A stretch of 64,000 nucleotides of DNA from Gp6-AA45 sp035652075 (GTDB lineage Bacteria; Acidobacteriota; Vicinamibacteria; Vicinamibacterales; CAVVIG01). Where the stretch lies: the NCBI GenBank assembly GCA_035652075.1, contig DASREL010000065.1, positions 1-64,000 on the forward strand. Direction: 5' to 3'. Of the stretch, positions 54,606-62,533 are shown one piece after another. Each line of letters starts with the position of its first letter. Within the stretch, counting starts at the first letter, position 1. Under the pieces are notes generated by a model that worked only from the letters and a program-made list of their open reading frames with translations, was not told where the DNA came from and ran no database searches. The position numbers and the translations under genes are program-made.

Positions 54606-57290
54606 TCACCGCGGCTGTTCGGTCGGCATCGCCGCCGCCTGCGGCGTCAGGACCGGGATCGAAATGATCTCGGGTTGCGGCTGCGCCACGGTCGACAGCC
54701 GATCGACGCGCCGCTGCAGAATCGGCACCATGGCGCGATGCCGCAGACGGCGGATCAGGTTCGGCGCCTGCCGCGATCGGAACTCGGCGTGCACGAGCGC
54801 GTGCAGCGCGCGATAAAAGTCGGGCACATACGTCGCGCGGTACATCATCGCGAGATCGTTCGAGTCCACCCAGTTCTGTTTCGTCCCGAGTTGCGCCTGG
54901 ACGCGCTGATAGAACGTCGTCCCCGGCAAGGGATACGAGACCGACACGCCGATATCGTCTGGCCGGCAACAGCGCACCATGTCGAGCGTCTGCTCGATGT
55001 CGTCGCGCGTTTCGCCTGGATAGCCGAACTGCAGAAAGAAGCCGACTTCGATGTCAGCCTCGTGGAGCAGACGTGACGCGGTGCCAATCTGATCGACGCG
55101 CGTCCCTTTTTCCATCGCGTCGAGGATGCGCTGCGACCCGGACTCGGCGCCGATCCAGACGGTGCGGCACTTCGACGCGCGCAGCGCCGCGGCCACGTCC
55201 GGCGTCACCTGATCGGCGCGGAGCAGGCATTTGAACGGCGTGGCGGCATCCCGCTCGTGCACGAGACGCGCGAATCGCTCGATCCATCCCGGTTTCAACC
55301 CGAAGATGTCGTCGGCGATCCAGAGGTGATCGGGCGCGAAGGTCTTCTTCAACCACGCCATCTCGTTGACGACATGTTCGGGCGACCGCGCGGTGTAGCG
55401 CTGACCGTAGATCGGCTTCGCGCACCAATTGCAGTGATACGGACAGCCGCGCGTCGTCACGACGTTCATCGAGAAGTAGCCGTGATTGCGCCGCCAGATC
55501 GACTGATACCGCGGGACGTCGACGAGGTCCCACGCCGGGAACGGCAGGTTGTCCAGATCGCGGATGACGTCGCGCGAGGAGGAGCGGCGCAAGTGTCCTT
55601 GCTCGTCGCGGATGCAGACGCCGGGGATCGTTTGCAGACCGCCGGTGCGCTTCCCCGTCAGCGTGTCGAGCACCTCGACGAGCGTCTGCTCGCCTTCGCC
55701 GGCGACGACCGCGGCCGCGCCGCCGTCGAGATACGTCGCCGGATGATCCGTCGCGTCCGATCCTGCCACGATGGTCGGGATGCCGCGCACGCGCGCCGCC
55801 TCGATCATCGTCAGCGCCGCCTCGCGCATGCGAAGCAAACACATTTTGCTCAAGTAGTTGAAGTTGTCTTCGTAGAGCACGGCATAGCGCGGCCGGTGCT
55901 TCTCGAGTGCGTCGGTCCACTCGGCTTCCGACGCGGCGAGCATCGCGTCGAACAACGCGACGCGGTATCCGCGATTCCGTGCGCACGCGGCGGCGTACAA
56001 CGCGCCCAGCGGCGCATACGGCTGCTGCGCCGCCCACAGCTTCGGATCGAATCGCAGGAAGTACGCCTGTCCGAACAGGACGTCGACGGTCGCCGGATCC
56101 GACAGGACCCGGCCTGCGGGTTGGGCGCCTGCAACGCGATCGGAGGACGGGTGCTTTTGGATCCGCCGAACCACGGCCGGCTTCGCCACGGTGCGATACA
56201 CCTCGAGCGTTTCGCGTGCTGCCCGTTGCCACGAGAACTGCTGCGATCGGTTCAGCGCGTTGTCGGAGAGTTCCTTCCGCCGCGCCGGGTCCTTCGTTAG
56301 GCGCGTCATCGCCTCGCCGAGCGCATCGACATCCATGCGTTCGACCTGCTCGACCGCGTTGCCGCCGACTTCGGCGAGCGCCGCCGCCGCTCCCGTAATG
56401 ACCGGCACCCCGCACGCCATCGCTTCGATGACAGGCAGCCCGAAGCCTTCGTACATCGACGGGTACACGAAGAGTTCGGCCAACGTATACAACGCGGCGA
56501 GATCGCTGAACGGCACGTATCCCGTGAAGTGGATCGCGTGCGACACCTTCGTGCGCTGCACGAGATCGTCGAGACCGCGAGACAACCATCCGTACGGCCC
56601 GACGCAGACGAGATGATGCGGCAGATCGCCCGCGCGCTTGCGCGCCGCGAACGCTTCGATCAACTTCGGCAGGTTCTTGCGCGGTTCAATCGTCCCGACG
56701 TACAGGATGATCCGGTCGGCGAGACGATACTTCTGCCGGACGCGATCCAGTTCGCCGATGTCGGTCACGCGATGGAATGACGGCGCCGCCGCTTCGTGCA
56801 CGACGTGCACGCGACTCGGGTCGAGCTTGTAGAGGCGGACGATGTCCTGCTTGGCGCTCTCCGAGACGGTGACGATCGCATCGGCGCGGCGCGCCGCGAG
56901 ATCGACGAGCGGCGCGTTCAGCAACACGCGACGCGGCGGGTGGTACCGCGGGTACAACCGCAAGCTCATGTCGTGAATCGTCACGACGGTCGGCACCGGT
57001 GACGCGATCGGCACCATCCCGTTGGTGAAGTGCACGACGTCGGCGCCCTCGGCTTTCAACGCCGCCGGCGCCCCGACCTGCATCCACACCATTCGCGGCA
57101 TGCGCCGGTTCGCGGTCACGACGCGCACGCCCGCCGGCAGCGGCATCGTCGTCTCAACGTCGCGATTCGACAAGACGACCAGATCGTCCGCCGCCGTTTC
57201 GGCGGCGATGTGATGCAGCAGGTGCTCGGTGTAGTAGCCAACGCCGGTGCGCCGGGGGCGCAGCGACGTGCCGTCAAACGCGATCTTCAT
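54606..57290 (-). CDS. GT4 glycosyltransferase fused to B12-type radical SAM enzyme
   Basis: 894 residues, one uninterrupted frame. Residues about 1-365 are a GT4 transferase: IAFDGTSLRPRRTGVGYYTEHLL, ADVVHFTNGMVPIASPVPTVVTIHD, RIILYVGTIEPRKNLPKLIEAF and FVYPSMYEGFGLPVIEAMACGVPVI (EGFGLPVIE motif). After a short linker (about 370-390) a cobalamin-binding-like domain follows (RGYRVALFDAMLA, VVAGEGEQTLVEVLDTLTG). Then a radical SAM core with TTRGCPYHCNWCAKPIYGQ (CxxxCxxC near 613) and WIGAESGSQRILDAMEKGTR, and a helical end. A true fusion of sugar transfer and radical modification is unusual. It overlaps the O-antigen-ligase-like gene by 17 bases. Confidence 0.92.
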   Translation of the reverse strand: MKIAFDGTSLRPRRTGVGYYTEHLLHHIAAETAADDLVVLSNRDVETTMPLPAGVRVVTANRRMPRMVWMQVGAPAALKAEGADVVHFTNGMVPIASPVPTVVTIHDMSLRLYPRYHPPRRVLLNAPLVDLAARRADAIVTVSESAKQDIVRLYKLDPSRVHVVHEAAAPSFHRVTDIGELDRVRQKYRLADRIILYVGTIEPRKNLPKLIEAFAARKRAGDLPHHLVCVGPYGWLSRGLDDLVQRTKVSHAIHFTGYVPFSDLAALYTLAELFVYPSMYEGFGLPVIEAMACGVPVITGAAAALAEVGGNAVEQVERMDVDALGEAMTRLTKDPARRKELSDNALNRSQQFSWQRAARETLEVYRTVAKPAVVRRIQKHPSSDRVAGAQPAGRVLSDPATVDVLFGQAYFLRFDPKLWAAQQPYAPLGALYAAACARNRGYRVALFDAMLAASEAEWTDALEKHRPRYAVLYEDNFNYLSKMCLLRMREAALTMIEAARVRGIPTIVAGSDATDHPATYLDGGAAAVVAGEGEQTLVEVLDTLTGKRTGGLQTIPGVCIRDEQGHLRRSSSRDVIRDLDNLPFPAWDLVDVPRYQSIWRRNHGYFSMNVVTTRGCPYHCNWCAKPIYGQRYTARSPEHVVNEMAWLKKTFAPDHLWIADDIFGLKPGWIERFARLVHERDAATPFKCLLRADQVTPDVAAALRASKCRTVWIGAESGSQRILDAMEKGTRVDQIGTASRLLHEADIEVGFFLQFGYPGETRDDIEQTLDMVRCCRPDDIGVSVSYPLPGTTFYQRVQAQLGTKQNWVDSNDLAMMYRATYVPDFYRALHALVHAEFRSRQAPNLIRRLRHRAMVPILQRRVDRLSTVAQPQPEIISIPVLTPQAAAMPTEQPR

Positions 57291-58908
57291 GGGTCACCAC
57301 CGCCAGTCCCAATGTCATGGCGAAGAGGATGTACGTCGGCGCAAAACTCAAGAACGAATCGACCATGCCGTGGACCGCAATCGCGACGATCGCGCACGCG
57401 ATGCCGATGTTCGCGAAGACGAATCCGCGCGCGGCCCACGCGAGCCATGCGAGCACGAACGCGCCGGCGATGCCGGTTCCGGCGAGGACTTCGAGATACA
57501 TGTTGTTGCTGTGCGTTCGTGTGTCCGGCGTTGCGATGCCGGCGTAGCGGCCGTACGACAAGCGGAAGTTGTCCGGTCCGACGCCGAAGACCGGATGTGC
57601 GGCGAACATGGCCACGGCGGCGCGCCACAGTTGGAGGCGGCCGGGTCGAACGGTCGGTTTGGGCGGCGCGAACGTCGGCGCCGGTGCGGCGGCCGGATCG
57701 CCTTCGATCGTCGCGCGCGACGCCTGGGCGGACGCACCGGGTTCGGTCGAGAACCACAAGCGGCCTTCCTGCACGAGGTCCCACACCAGCCGGTACTCAC
57801 CGGGCTGCTGCGGCGCTCGCACGCGTGCGCGGAACACGGTCGTCTGTCCCGGATCGACGGGCGCGGCGAACGGCGTCCGCACGCCGTCGAATGCGACGAC
57901 GCGATCGCCGGCTGCTGACATCCAGTGATACGAGAAGTAAATGGGCGGACGCGCCTCGGAATCCCACACGAGACGCCCGGTATTGGTCACCGAGACCGGC
58001 ACCAGTTCGTCGCGGCCGGTCGCGAGTTCGATCGTGGACGGCGCGTCGATCGTGGCGCGATACCACGACTCCTGCCCCTCCGTGGTCAAGCGCAGCCACA
58101 GCGAATCGGTCGATCGTGACGCAACGAACAACGCGGCGACGGCAACAGCCAGCGCCGACACGATACGGACGCCGCTGTCGAACCCGTGAAGCCGAAGTCG
58201 CGCACCCGCCGCGATGACGAGCGTCGCGGCCATCGTGATCAAACCGGCGCGCGTGTAGGTGACGGTGATGCCTTCCGCAATGACGATCAGCGCGACAAAC
58301 GTCATCGCCGCGGGGCCGCGTTCACCCGCGTCCAAGGCGATCAGCAGCAAGCCGACGCCGAACGCGAACACGATCTCGAGATACATCGACGCGATCGTCG
58401 GATATTGCAGCGAGCCGCCGGCGCGCACCTGCGCCCCCACCGTCGTCAACCCCGGCCGAAACGCGCGAAGGACCTCGAGCACCCGCGGCCACTGCAAGTA
58501 CTCGAGCCACGCCAGGAGCGCGACGACGACGCCGATCGCGAGCACGAGCGACAGGACACGGCGGAGCCGGTGCGGCGTGGTCACGGCGTTCGCCGTCAGG
58601 AGATACACGCCGAACGCCGCGCCGAGACGCCCGGTCATGTGCAGCGCGTTGACGCGCGAGATCTGCGAGAAGAGCGACGCCACGCCGCAGACGACGAGCA
58701 GCGCGACCCAGGGCGCCGTCAGCGGCGTGCGCCACTCCGGCAGCGCGCGCCACATCACCATGCCGGCGCCCCAGACGAGAAACGCGACGAGAAGCGCCGC
58801 TTCCACGTCGCTGATGGATTGTCCGGGCAGGCGCACGAGCGGCGCGGTCGTTTCGAATGGAGCAACGACCGCAAGCAGCGCGACGCCGACGAACGCGTAA
58901 TCTTTCAT
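57274..58908 (-). CDS. O-antigen ligase/polymerase-like protein with beta-sandwich insert
   Basis: 544 residues, about twelve hydrophobic helices split by a large periplasmic domain. The Wzy_C-type segment is HPVFGVGPDNFRLSYGRY with RTHSNNMYLEVLAGTGIAGAF, as in O-antigen ligases and polymerases that join lipid-linked glycans. Between helices, residues about 300-415 form a beta-sandwich (VPVSVTNTGRLVWDSEA, PGQTTVFRARVRAPQQPGEYRLVWDLV), which resembles NBR1-like Ig folds and is not part of classical WaaL. The start at 58908 begins MKDYAFVGVALLAVVAPF; upstream codons lack membrane character. First gene of the nine-gene operon. Confidence 0.88.
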   Translation of the reverse strand: MKDYAFVGVALLAVVAPFETTAPLVRLPGQSISDVEAALLVAFLVWGAGMVMWRALPEWRTPLTAPWVALLVVCGVASLFSQISRVNALHMTGRLGAAFGVYLLTANAVTTPHRLRRVLSLVLAIGVVVALLAWLEYLQWPRVLEVLRAFRPGLTTVGAQVRAGGSLQYPTIASMYLEIVFAFGVGLLLIALDAGERGPAAMTFVALIVIAEGITVTYTRAGLITMAATLVIAAGARLRLHGFDSGVRIVSALAVAVAALFVASRSTDSLWLRLTTEGQESWYRATIDAPSTIELATGRDELVPVSVTNTGRLVWDSEARPPIYFSYHWMSAAGDRVVAFDGVRTPFAAPVDPGQTTVFRARVRAPQQPGEYRLVWDLVQEGRLWFSTEPGASAQASRATIEGDPAAAPAPTFAPPKPTVRPGRLQLWRAAVAMFAAHPVFGVGPDNFRLSYGRYAGIATPDTRTHSNNMYLEVLAGTGIAGAFVLAWLAWAARGFVFANIGIACAIVAIAVHGMVDSFLSFAPTYILFAMTLGLAVVTHEDRV

Positions 58909-59034
58909 GGAATGGACTTCTGGCGTGGCGAATGGAATTCCAAGAACCTTGCCACGCGCGCAACGAGGCACGCGTGCTGCATATACGAGGTATCGCGTCG
59001 CGAGTTGCGGGTAGTGGGTTCTGTGGTGCTTACG

Positions 59035-60303
59035 GTGGGCGAAAACTCATTTCGAGACACGAAACTAACTGACGTATTTCTCGTCGGTTACAAGGCGTTC
59101 GCCGATCTCGCCGGCAAGGGCGTGATGTTCCTCATCACGGTCGCCGCCGCGCGCCAGTTATCGGCGCAGGCGTTTGGTGTGTTCGCGCTCGCGTCGACGC
59201 TTGGCTGGATGCTCGCGGTCGCGACCGATTTCGGGATTCAGTTGCACGTCGCGCGCGCGGTCGCGCGCGAGCCGAACGACGCGGCGGCGATCCTCGCTCC
59301 GTGGCTGCGCATCCGCGCGTGGATGACGGTGACCGCGATCGCGCTCGTGATGCTCGGTCTCGTCGTGTTCCGCGCCCAGGCATCGTTCGCGATCCCGTTG
59401 CTGTTGTTCGCGCTCGTGTACGGCGGCAACGGCCTGATCGAGTTTCTGAATTACTACTATCGCGGCCTCTCGCGCAGCGACATCGAATCAACGCTGACGC
59501 TATGGCAGCGCGGCGGAACACTCGTCCTGGGCGTGGTCGCGTTGCTGTGGCGGCCAAACGTCAGCGTGCTCGCTGTCGCGATGCTGATTCCGGTCGCACT
59601 GACGCTGGCGGCCAGCCTCCGCATCGCGCGGCCCCTGGCGCCTTCATCAGCGTCTAGCCTCCAGCCTCTCGCCCCTGCGCAGTTCTTTGCAGAAGTCGCT
59701 CCCATCGGCGCGGGCATCGTGCTGTCGGCGCTCTATTTCCGCATCGATGTGTTTCTGGTCGAGTGGTGGCGCGGAACCGAAGCCGTGGCGCTCTACAACG
59801 CCGTCTTTCGATTGATTGAAGCGCTGCGGCTCTTCCCTGCCGCGGTGCTCGCCGTGACGTTGCCGTCGCTCGTCAACGCGCGCGACGGTCGTGCGCTCGG
59901 TCGCGTGTCCCTCGGTGTGACGGCGTTCGCGCTCGTGGTGACGACGGTCAGCTGGATGGGCGCGTCCACATTCATTCCGATGGTATACGGCCGCTCGTTC
60001 GTCGAGGCGATCCCGGCGTTCCGCATCCTGACGCTGTCGTTTCCGCTGTTGTCGCTCAACTACGCGCTGACACATCAGCTCGTCGCGTGGAACGGTCAGC
60101 GCGCGTATGCGGCGGTCTGCGCCGTCGCGCTTGGCGTCAACGTGGCGTTGAACGCACGGCTGATTCCGGCGCTGTCGATCGACGGCGCCGCATGGGCGAC
60201 CGTCGGCACCGAAGTGTTCCTGACGATCGGGTGTGGGATCGTGTTGATGACGATGACGCCGCGGCAGGCGCAGTCGATGGCCGCCGCAGGGAGCGCGGTA
60301 TGA
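59035..60303 (+). CDS. Polysaccharide flippase (Wzx-like), copy 2
   Basis: 422 residues with about twelve to fourteen helices; ADLAGKGVMFLITVAAARQLSAQAFGVFALASTLGWMLAV is the typical start of a flippase, and EVAPIGAGIVLSALYFRIDVFLVEWWRGTEAVALYNAVFRLIEALRL plus FIPMVYGRSFVEAIPAFRILTLSFPLLSLNY confirm the family. GTG 59035 gives a usual short N-terminus; in-frame GTGs at 59023 and 59026 are alternatives. It is divergent from the nine-gene operon and begins a plus-strand operon whose next gene overlaps its stop (ATGA). It differs in sequence from the flippase at 47242. Confidence 0.9.
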   Translation: MGENSFRDTKLTDVFLVGYKAFADLAGKGVMFLITVAAARQLSAQAFGVFALASTLGWMLAVATDFGIQLHVARAVAREPNDAAAILAPWLRIRAWMTVTAIALVMLGLVVFRAQASFAIPLLLFALVYGGNGLIEFLNYYYRGLSRSDIESTLTLWQRGGTLVLGVVALLWRPNVSVLAVAMLIPVALTLAASLRIARPLAPSSASSLQPLAPAQFFAEVAPIGAGIVLSALYFRIDVFLVEWWRGTEAVALYNAVFRLIEALRLFPAAVLAVTLPSLVNARDGRALGRVSLGVTAFALVVTTVSWMGASTFIPMVYGRSFVEAIPAFRILTLSFPLLSLNYALTHQLVAWNGQRAYAAVCAVALGVNVALNARLIPALSIDGAAWATVGTEVFLTIGCGIVLMTMTPRQAQSMAAAGSAV

Positions 60304-61241
60304 CCAGGCAGGAACTCGCGCTGCTGCGCAGCGTCACGTACGCGTCGCTGTTCGACTACCCGTTGACGCTCGATCAGCTCCACCGATCGCTCATCGAGTG
60401 CGAGATGTCACCGCACGAGGTGTTGGCTACCTACGATCGCAGCGACCCACTCCAGCGCGTCGTCGATTATCGTGACGGATATTTTTTTCCGGCAGGCGGC
60501 TACGACCTTGTAGCCGAGCGCCGCCGGCGTGAACTGCGCAGCCGCGAGTTCCTCGCGCAGCATCGCCTCGTGCTGCGGCTGATCTGCGCGATTCCCTTCA
60601 CGCGCCTCGTGGCGCTATCGGGCAGCCTTGCGCATTTCAATCTGGAGCCTGACGGCGACCTCGACCTGTTCATCATCACCAAAGGCGCGCACGTCTGGAC
60701 GGTGACGCTCGCGATCCTGCTGCTGACGAAGGCGATGCGGTGCCGGCGCGCGATCTGCGCGAACTTCATCATCGCCGACACGCATCTCGCGCTGGAGCAG
60801 CAGGACGTCTTCACCGCGAATCAGGTCGTGCACTTGAAGCCGCTCATCGGCGCGAGCGCGCTCGACGACTTTCTCGCCGCCAATCCATTCGTGGCGCACT
60901 ACTACCCGAACGCGGTGCGGCAAGGGCTGTCGTCGGTCGTAGCGTGGCGACAGCGCGCGCTCGATCGCGCCAAGCGAGCGCTCGAGCGGCTGCTCGCGTG
61001 GCCGTCGCCGCTCCTCGAGTCGACCGCGCGAACACTCTACGGCTGGTATTTGCGACGCCGCGCCGCGCGGTGGCGGTCGCCCGAGCAGGTGCGATTGCAG
61101 ACCGACTATTTGAAGCTGCACACGCAAAGCCATCGCCGATCGATCCTCGACCGCTTCAACGCCGCGATGGAAGGGGCGCTGGTGCGTGCCGCGGAGAATT
61201 CGCACGCATCGCCGATGCGGATCCGCTCGGCTGCACGATGA
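60300..61241 (+). CDS. Nucleotidyltransferase-like protein
   Basis: 313 residues. The N-terminal helical region (LLRSVTYASLFDYPLTLDQLHRSLIE) resembles a winged helix. The centre has a nucleotidyltransferase-fold signature, VALSGSLAHFNLEPDGDLDLFIIT: the G-S loop followed by a D-x-D pair (DGDLDLF), as in pol-beta-type enzymes. A C-terminal half with many Arg and Leu helices follows, with HYYPNAVRQGLSSVVAWRQRALDRAKRAL. No kinase or sugar-nucleotide pyrophosphorylase motif is seen, so which nucleotide transfer it catalyses, if any, is unclear. ATG overlaps the flippase stop; the next gene starts within its own stop codon. Confidence 0.75.
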   Translation: MTRQELALLRSVTYASLFDYPLTLDQLHRSLIECEMSPHEVLATYDRSDPLQRVVDYRDGYFFPAGGYDLVAERRRRELRSREFLAQHRLVLRLICAIPFTRLVALSGSLAHFNLEPDGDLDLFIITKGAHVWTVTLAILLLTKAMRCRRAICANFIIADTHLALEQQDVFTANQVVHLKPLIGASALDDFLAANPFVAHYYPNAVRQGLSSVVAWRQRALDRAKRALERLLAWPSPLLESTARTLYGWYLRRRAARWRSPEQVRLQTDYLKLHTQSHRRSILDRFNAAMEGALVRAAENSHASPMRIRSAAR

Positions 61242-61693
61242 CGTTGATCGCGTCAGTCGCGCTGGCGCTCACGACATGGCTGTGCGAGCACGACGCGACA
61301 TCGACGGCCGTCTTCGATCGCGGTACGTTTCACTTCGTCCTTGGATCGGGGACGCCGCGTGCGCAGTTCGCGGCGCTCGTTGCACCGGTCGATCACGGGC
61401 TGGCGTCGTTTTCGCGCGTCACCTTCACCGCACGCGCGACGAGGCCGATGCGGATCAACGTCGACCTGCGGCCGGCAGGAACGAATAACCCGCCGCGGTG
61501 GCGGCGGTCCGTGTATATCGACGACACCTCGCGAACGGTGACGGTGCCCTTTGCTGACATGCATCCGATCGGTGGCGGAGCGGGCCCGGTCCCGCTCGCC
61601 ACGATCGGCGCACTGCTGTTCGTCGTCGACACCAACAACACGCGGCCGGGGACGGCAGCCGACGTGATCGTGTCCGCCGTCACGTTCGAGTAG
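61238..61693 (+). CDS. Small exported protein, CBM/CIA30-like
   Basis: 151 residues, ATG overlapping the preceding stop (ATGA). N-terminal signal-like segment (LIASVALALTTWLC) then a beta-sandwich pattern: STAVFDRGTFHFVLGSGTPR, FSRVTFTARATRPMRINVDLRPAGT, RRSVYIDDTSRTVTVPFADMHPI, IGALLFVVDTNNTRPGTAADVIVSAV. The strand order is reminiscent of CIA30/carbohydrate-binding domains that clamp glycans, so it may bind the exported polymer. This assignment is tentative. It ends stop-to-stop against the convergent gene (tagtta). Confidence 0.62.
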   Translation: MTLIASVALALTTWLCEHDATSTAVFDRGTFHFVLGSGTPRAQFAALVAPVDHGLASFSRVTFTARATRPMRINVDLRPAGTNNPPRWRRSVYIDDTSRTVTVPFADMHPIGGGAGPVPLATIGALLFVVDTNNTRPGTAADVIVSAVTFE

Positions 61694-62068
61694 TTACTCG
61701 GAAACGACGCGGTGGGCGACTTTCTCGCCCTTGATCCGAACCGCCGTCAGCTCGGCGACGCCGTCCCCTCGCTTCGAATACCGGAAATCCGACGTCTGCA
61801 CTTTCGCCGTCAGTTCCTCCGGCTGACACGGGACGCGCGCCACTTCCTTGCCGTCCGCACCCGTCACCACGAGATACTCTTTGTCGCCGATCATCTTGCA
61901 CTGGAACTTGTACTCGCCGGGCGTGAGCGTCGTCGCGCCGACGACGAGCGGCTGCGAGAGCGTGAAGTCGGACTTCGGGCTCATCGCCTTTTCGGTCTGG
62001 TCGGCGGCGCTCGCCGGGACGGCGACGAAAATGGCGAGGGCGCAGGCGATACTAAGCATTCGGATCAT
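61694..62068 (-). CDS. Small exported protein of unknown function
   Basis: 124 residues: signal peptide (IACALAIFVAVPASAADQ), then a small beta domain with FTLSQPLVVGATTLTPGEYKFQCKMIGDKEYLVVTGADGKEVARVPC, a pattern seen in many short exported acidobacterial proteins without known function. Two Cys (FQCKM, VPCQP) could form a disulfide. Ribosome site GGAGAG before ATG 62068. Its stop codon abuts that of the plus-strand gene ending at 61693. I do not recognise a named family. Confidence 0.78.
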   Translation of the reverse strand: MIRMLSIACALAIFVAVPASAADQTEKAMSPKSDFTLSQPLVVGATTLTPGEYKFQCKMIGDKEYLVVTGADGKEVARVPCQPEELTAKVQTSDFRYSKRGDGVAELTAVRIKGEKVAHRVVSE

Positions 62069-62166
62069 GGCACTCTCCTTCGCGAGTGGACGAAGACGGG
62101 ATGCGCGGGAAACAGCAACCCATGTGCCCGGATAATCGCCGACAATCCGGCGCGCGTACGTCCGTG

Positions 62167-62523
62167 ATGACGGCGCTCGGTCGCGGGCTCTCGAAGCGTT
62201 GCCCGCACTGCGGTCGCGGACCGCTGTTCTCCGGTTTCGCGCACCACTTGCGCGAGTGTCGGGTGTGCGGACTTGTGTACGAACGCAACGCCGGTGATAC
62301 GTGGTTCTTCACGATCATCGGTGACCGGCTGCCGGTCGCCATCGGCATCGTGCTCGTGTACTTCGGCATCGCGCGCTCGCATCGCGCGCTCGGCGTCGCC
62401 GCGTTCGTCGTGTTGATCGGCGTCCTCATCTGGACATCCCCGAACCGCTGGGGCGTCGGCATCGCCCTCCATTACCTCTCGCGCGTGTACTGGCCGGATC
62501 CGGCCGATCCGATTCCCGATTAG
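62167..62523 (+). CDS. DUF983 membrane protein
   Basis: 118 residues from ATG 62167 (GTG at 62164 and an upstream ATG are possible). The zinc-ribbon start LSKRCPHCGRGPLFSGFAHHLRECRVCGLVYE with two CxxC pairs, then two or three hydrophobic helices (LPVAIGIVLVYFGIA, LGVAAFVVLIGVLIW) is the signature of DUF983, found with oxidase assembly genes in some bacteria but of unknown function. Its TAG stop is also the first part of the TAGAAT box of the next gene. Confidence 0.87.
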   Translation: MTALGRGLSKRCPHCGRGPLFSGFAHHLRECRVCGLVYERNAGDTWFFTIIGDRLPVAIGIVLVYFGIARSHRALGVAAFVVLIGVLIWTSPNRWGVGIALHYLSRVYWPDPADPIPD

Positions 62524-62526
62524 AAT
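62521..62526 (+). promoter_or_regulatory. TAGAAT box 7 bases before the cytochrome GTG
   Basis: TAGAAT begins with the stop codon TAG of the DUF983 gene and is followed by 7 bases (62527-62533) and the GTG at 62534. The spacing repeats the leaderless pattern seen at 5465 and 39583. No ribosome site is present. Confidence 0.5.
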
Positions 62527-62533
62527 CGGGGTC

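Noticed and set aside
56080..56180. Split of the GT4/radical SAM fusion into two genes
   Set aside because: No stop codon or plausible start codon in the linker; the frame is continuous, so a fusion is kept pending read-level checking.
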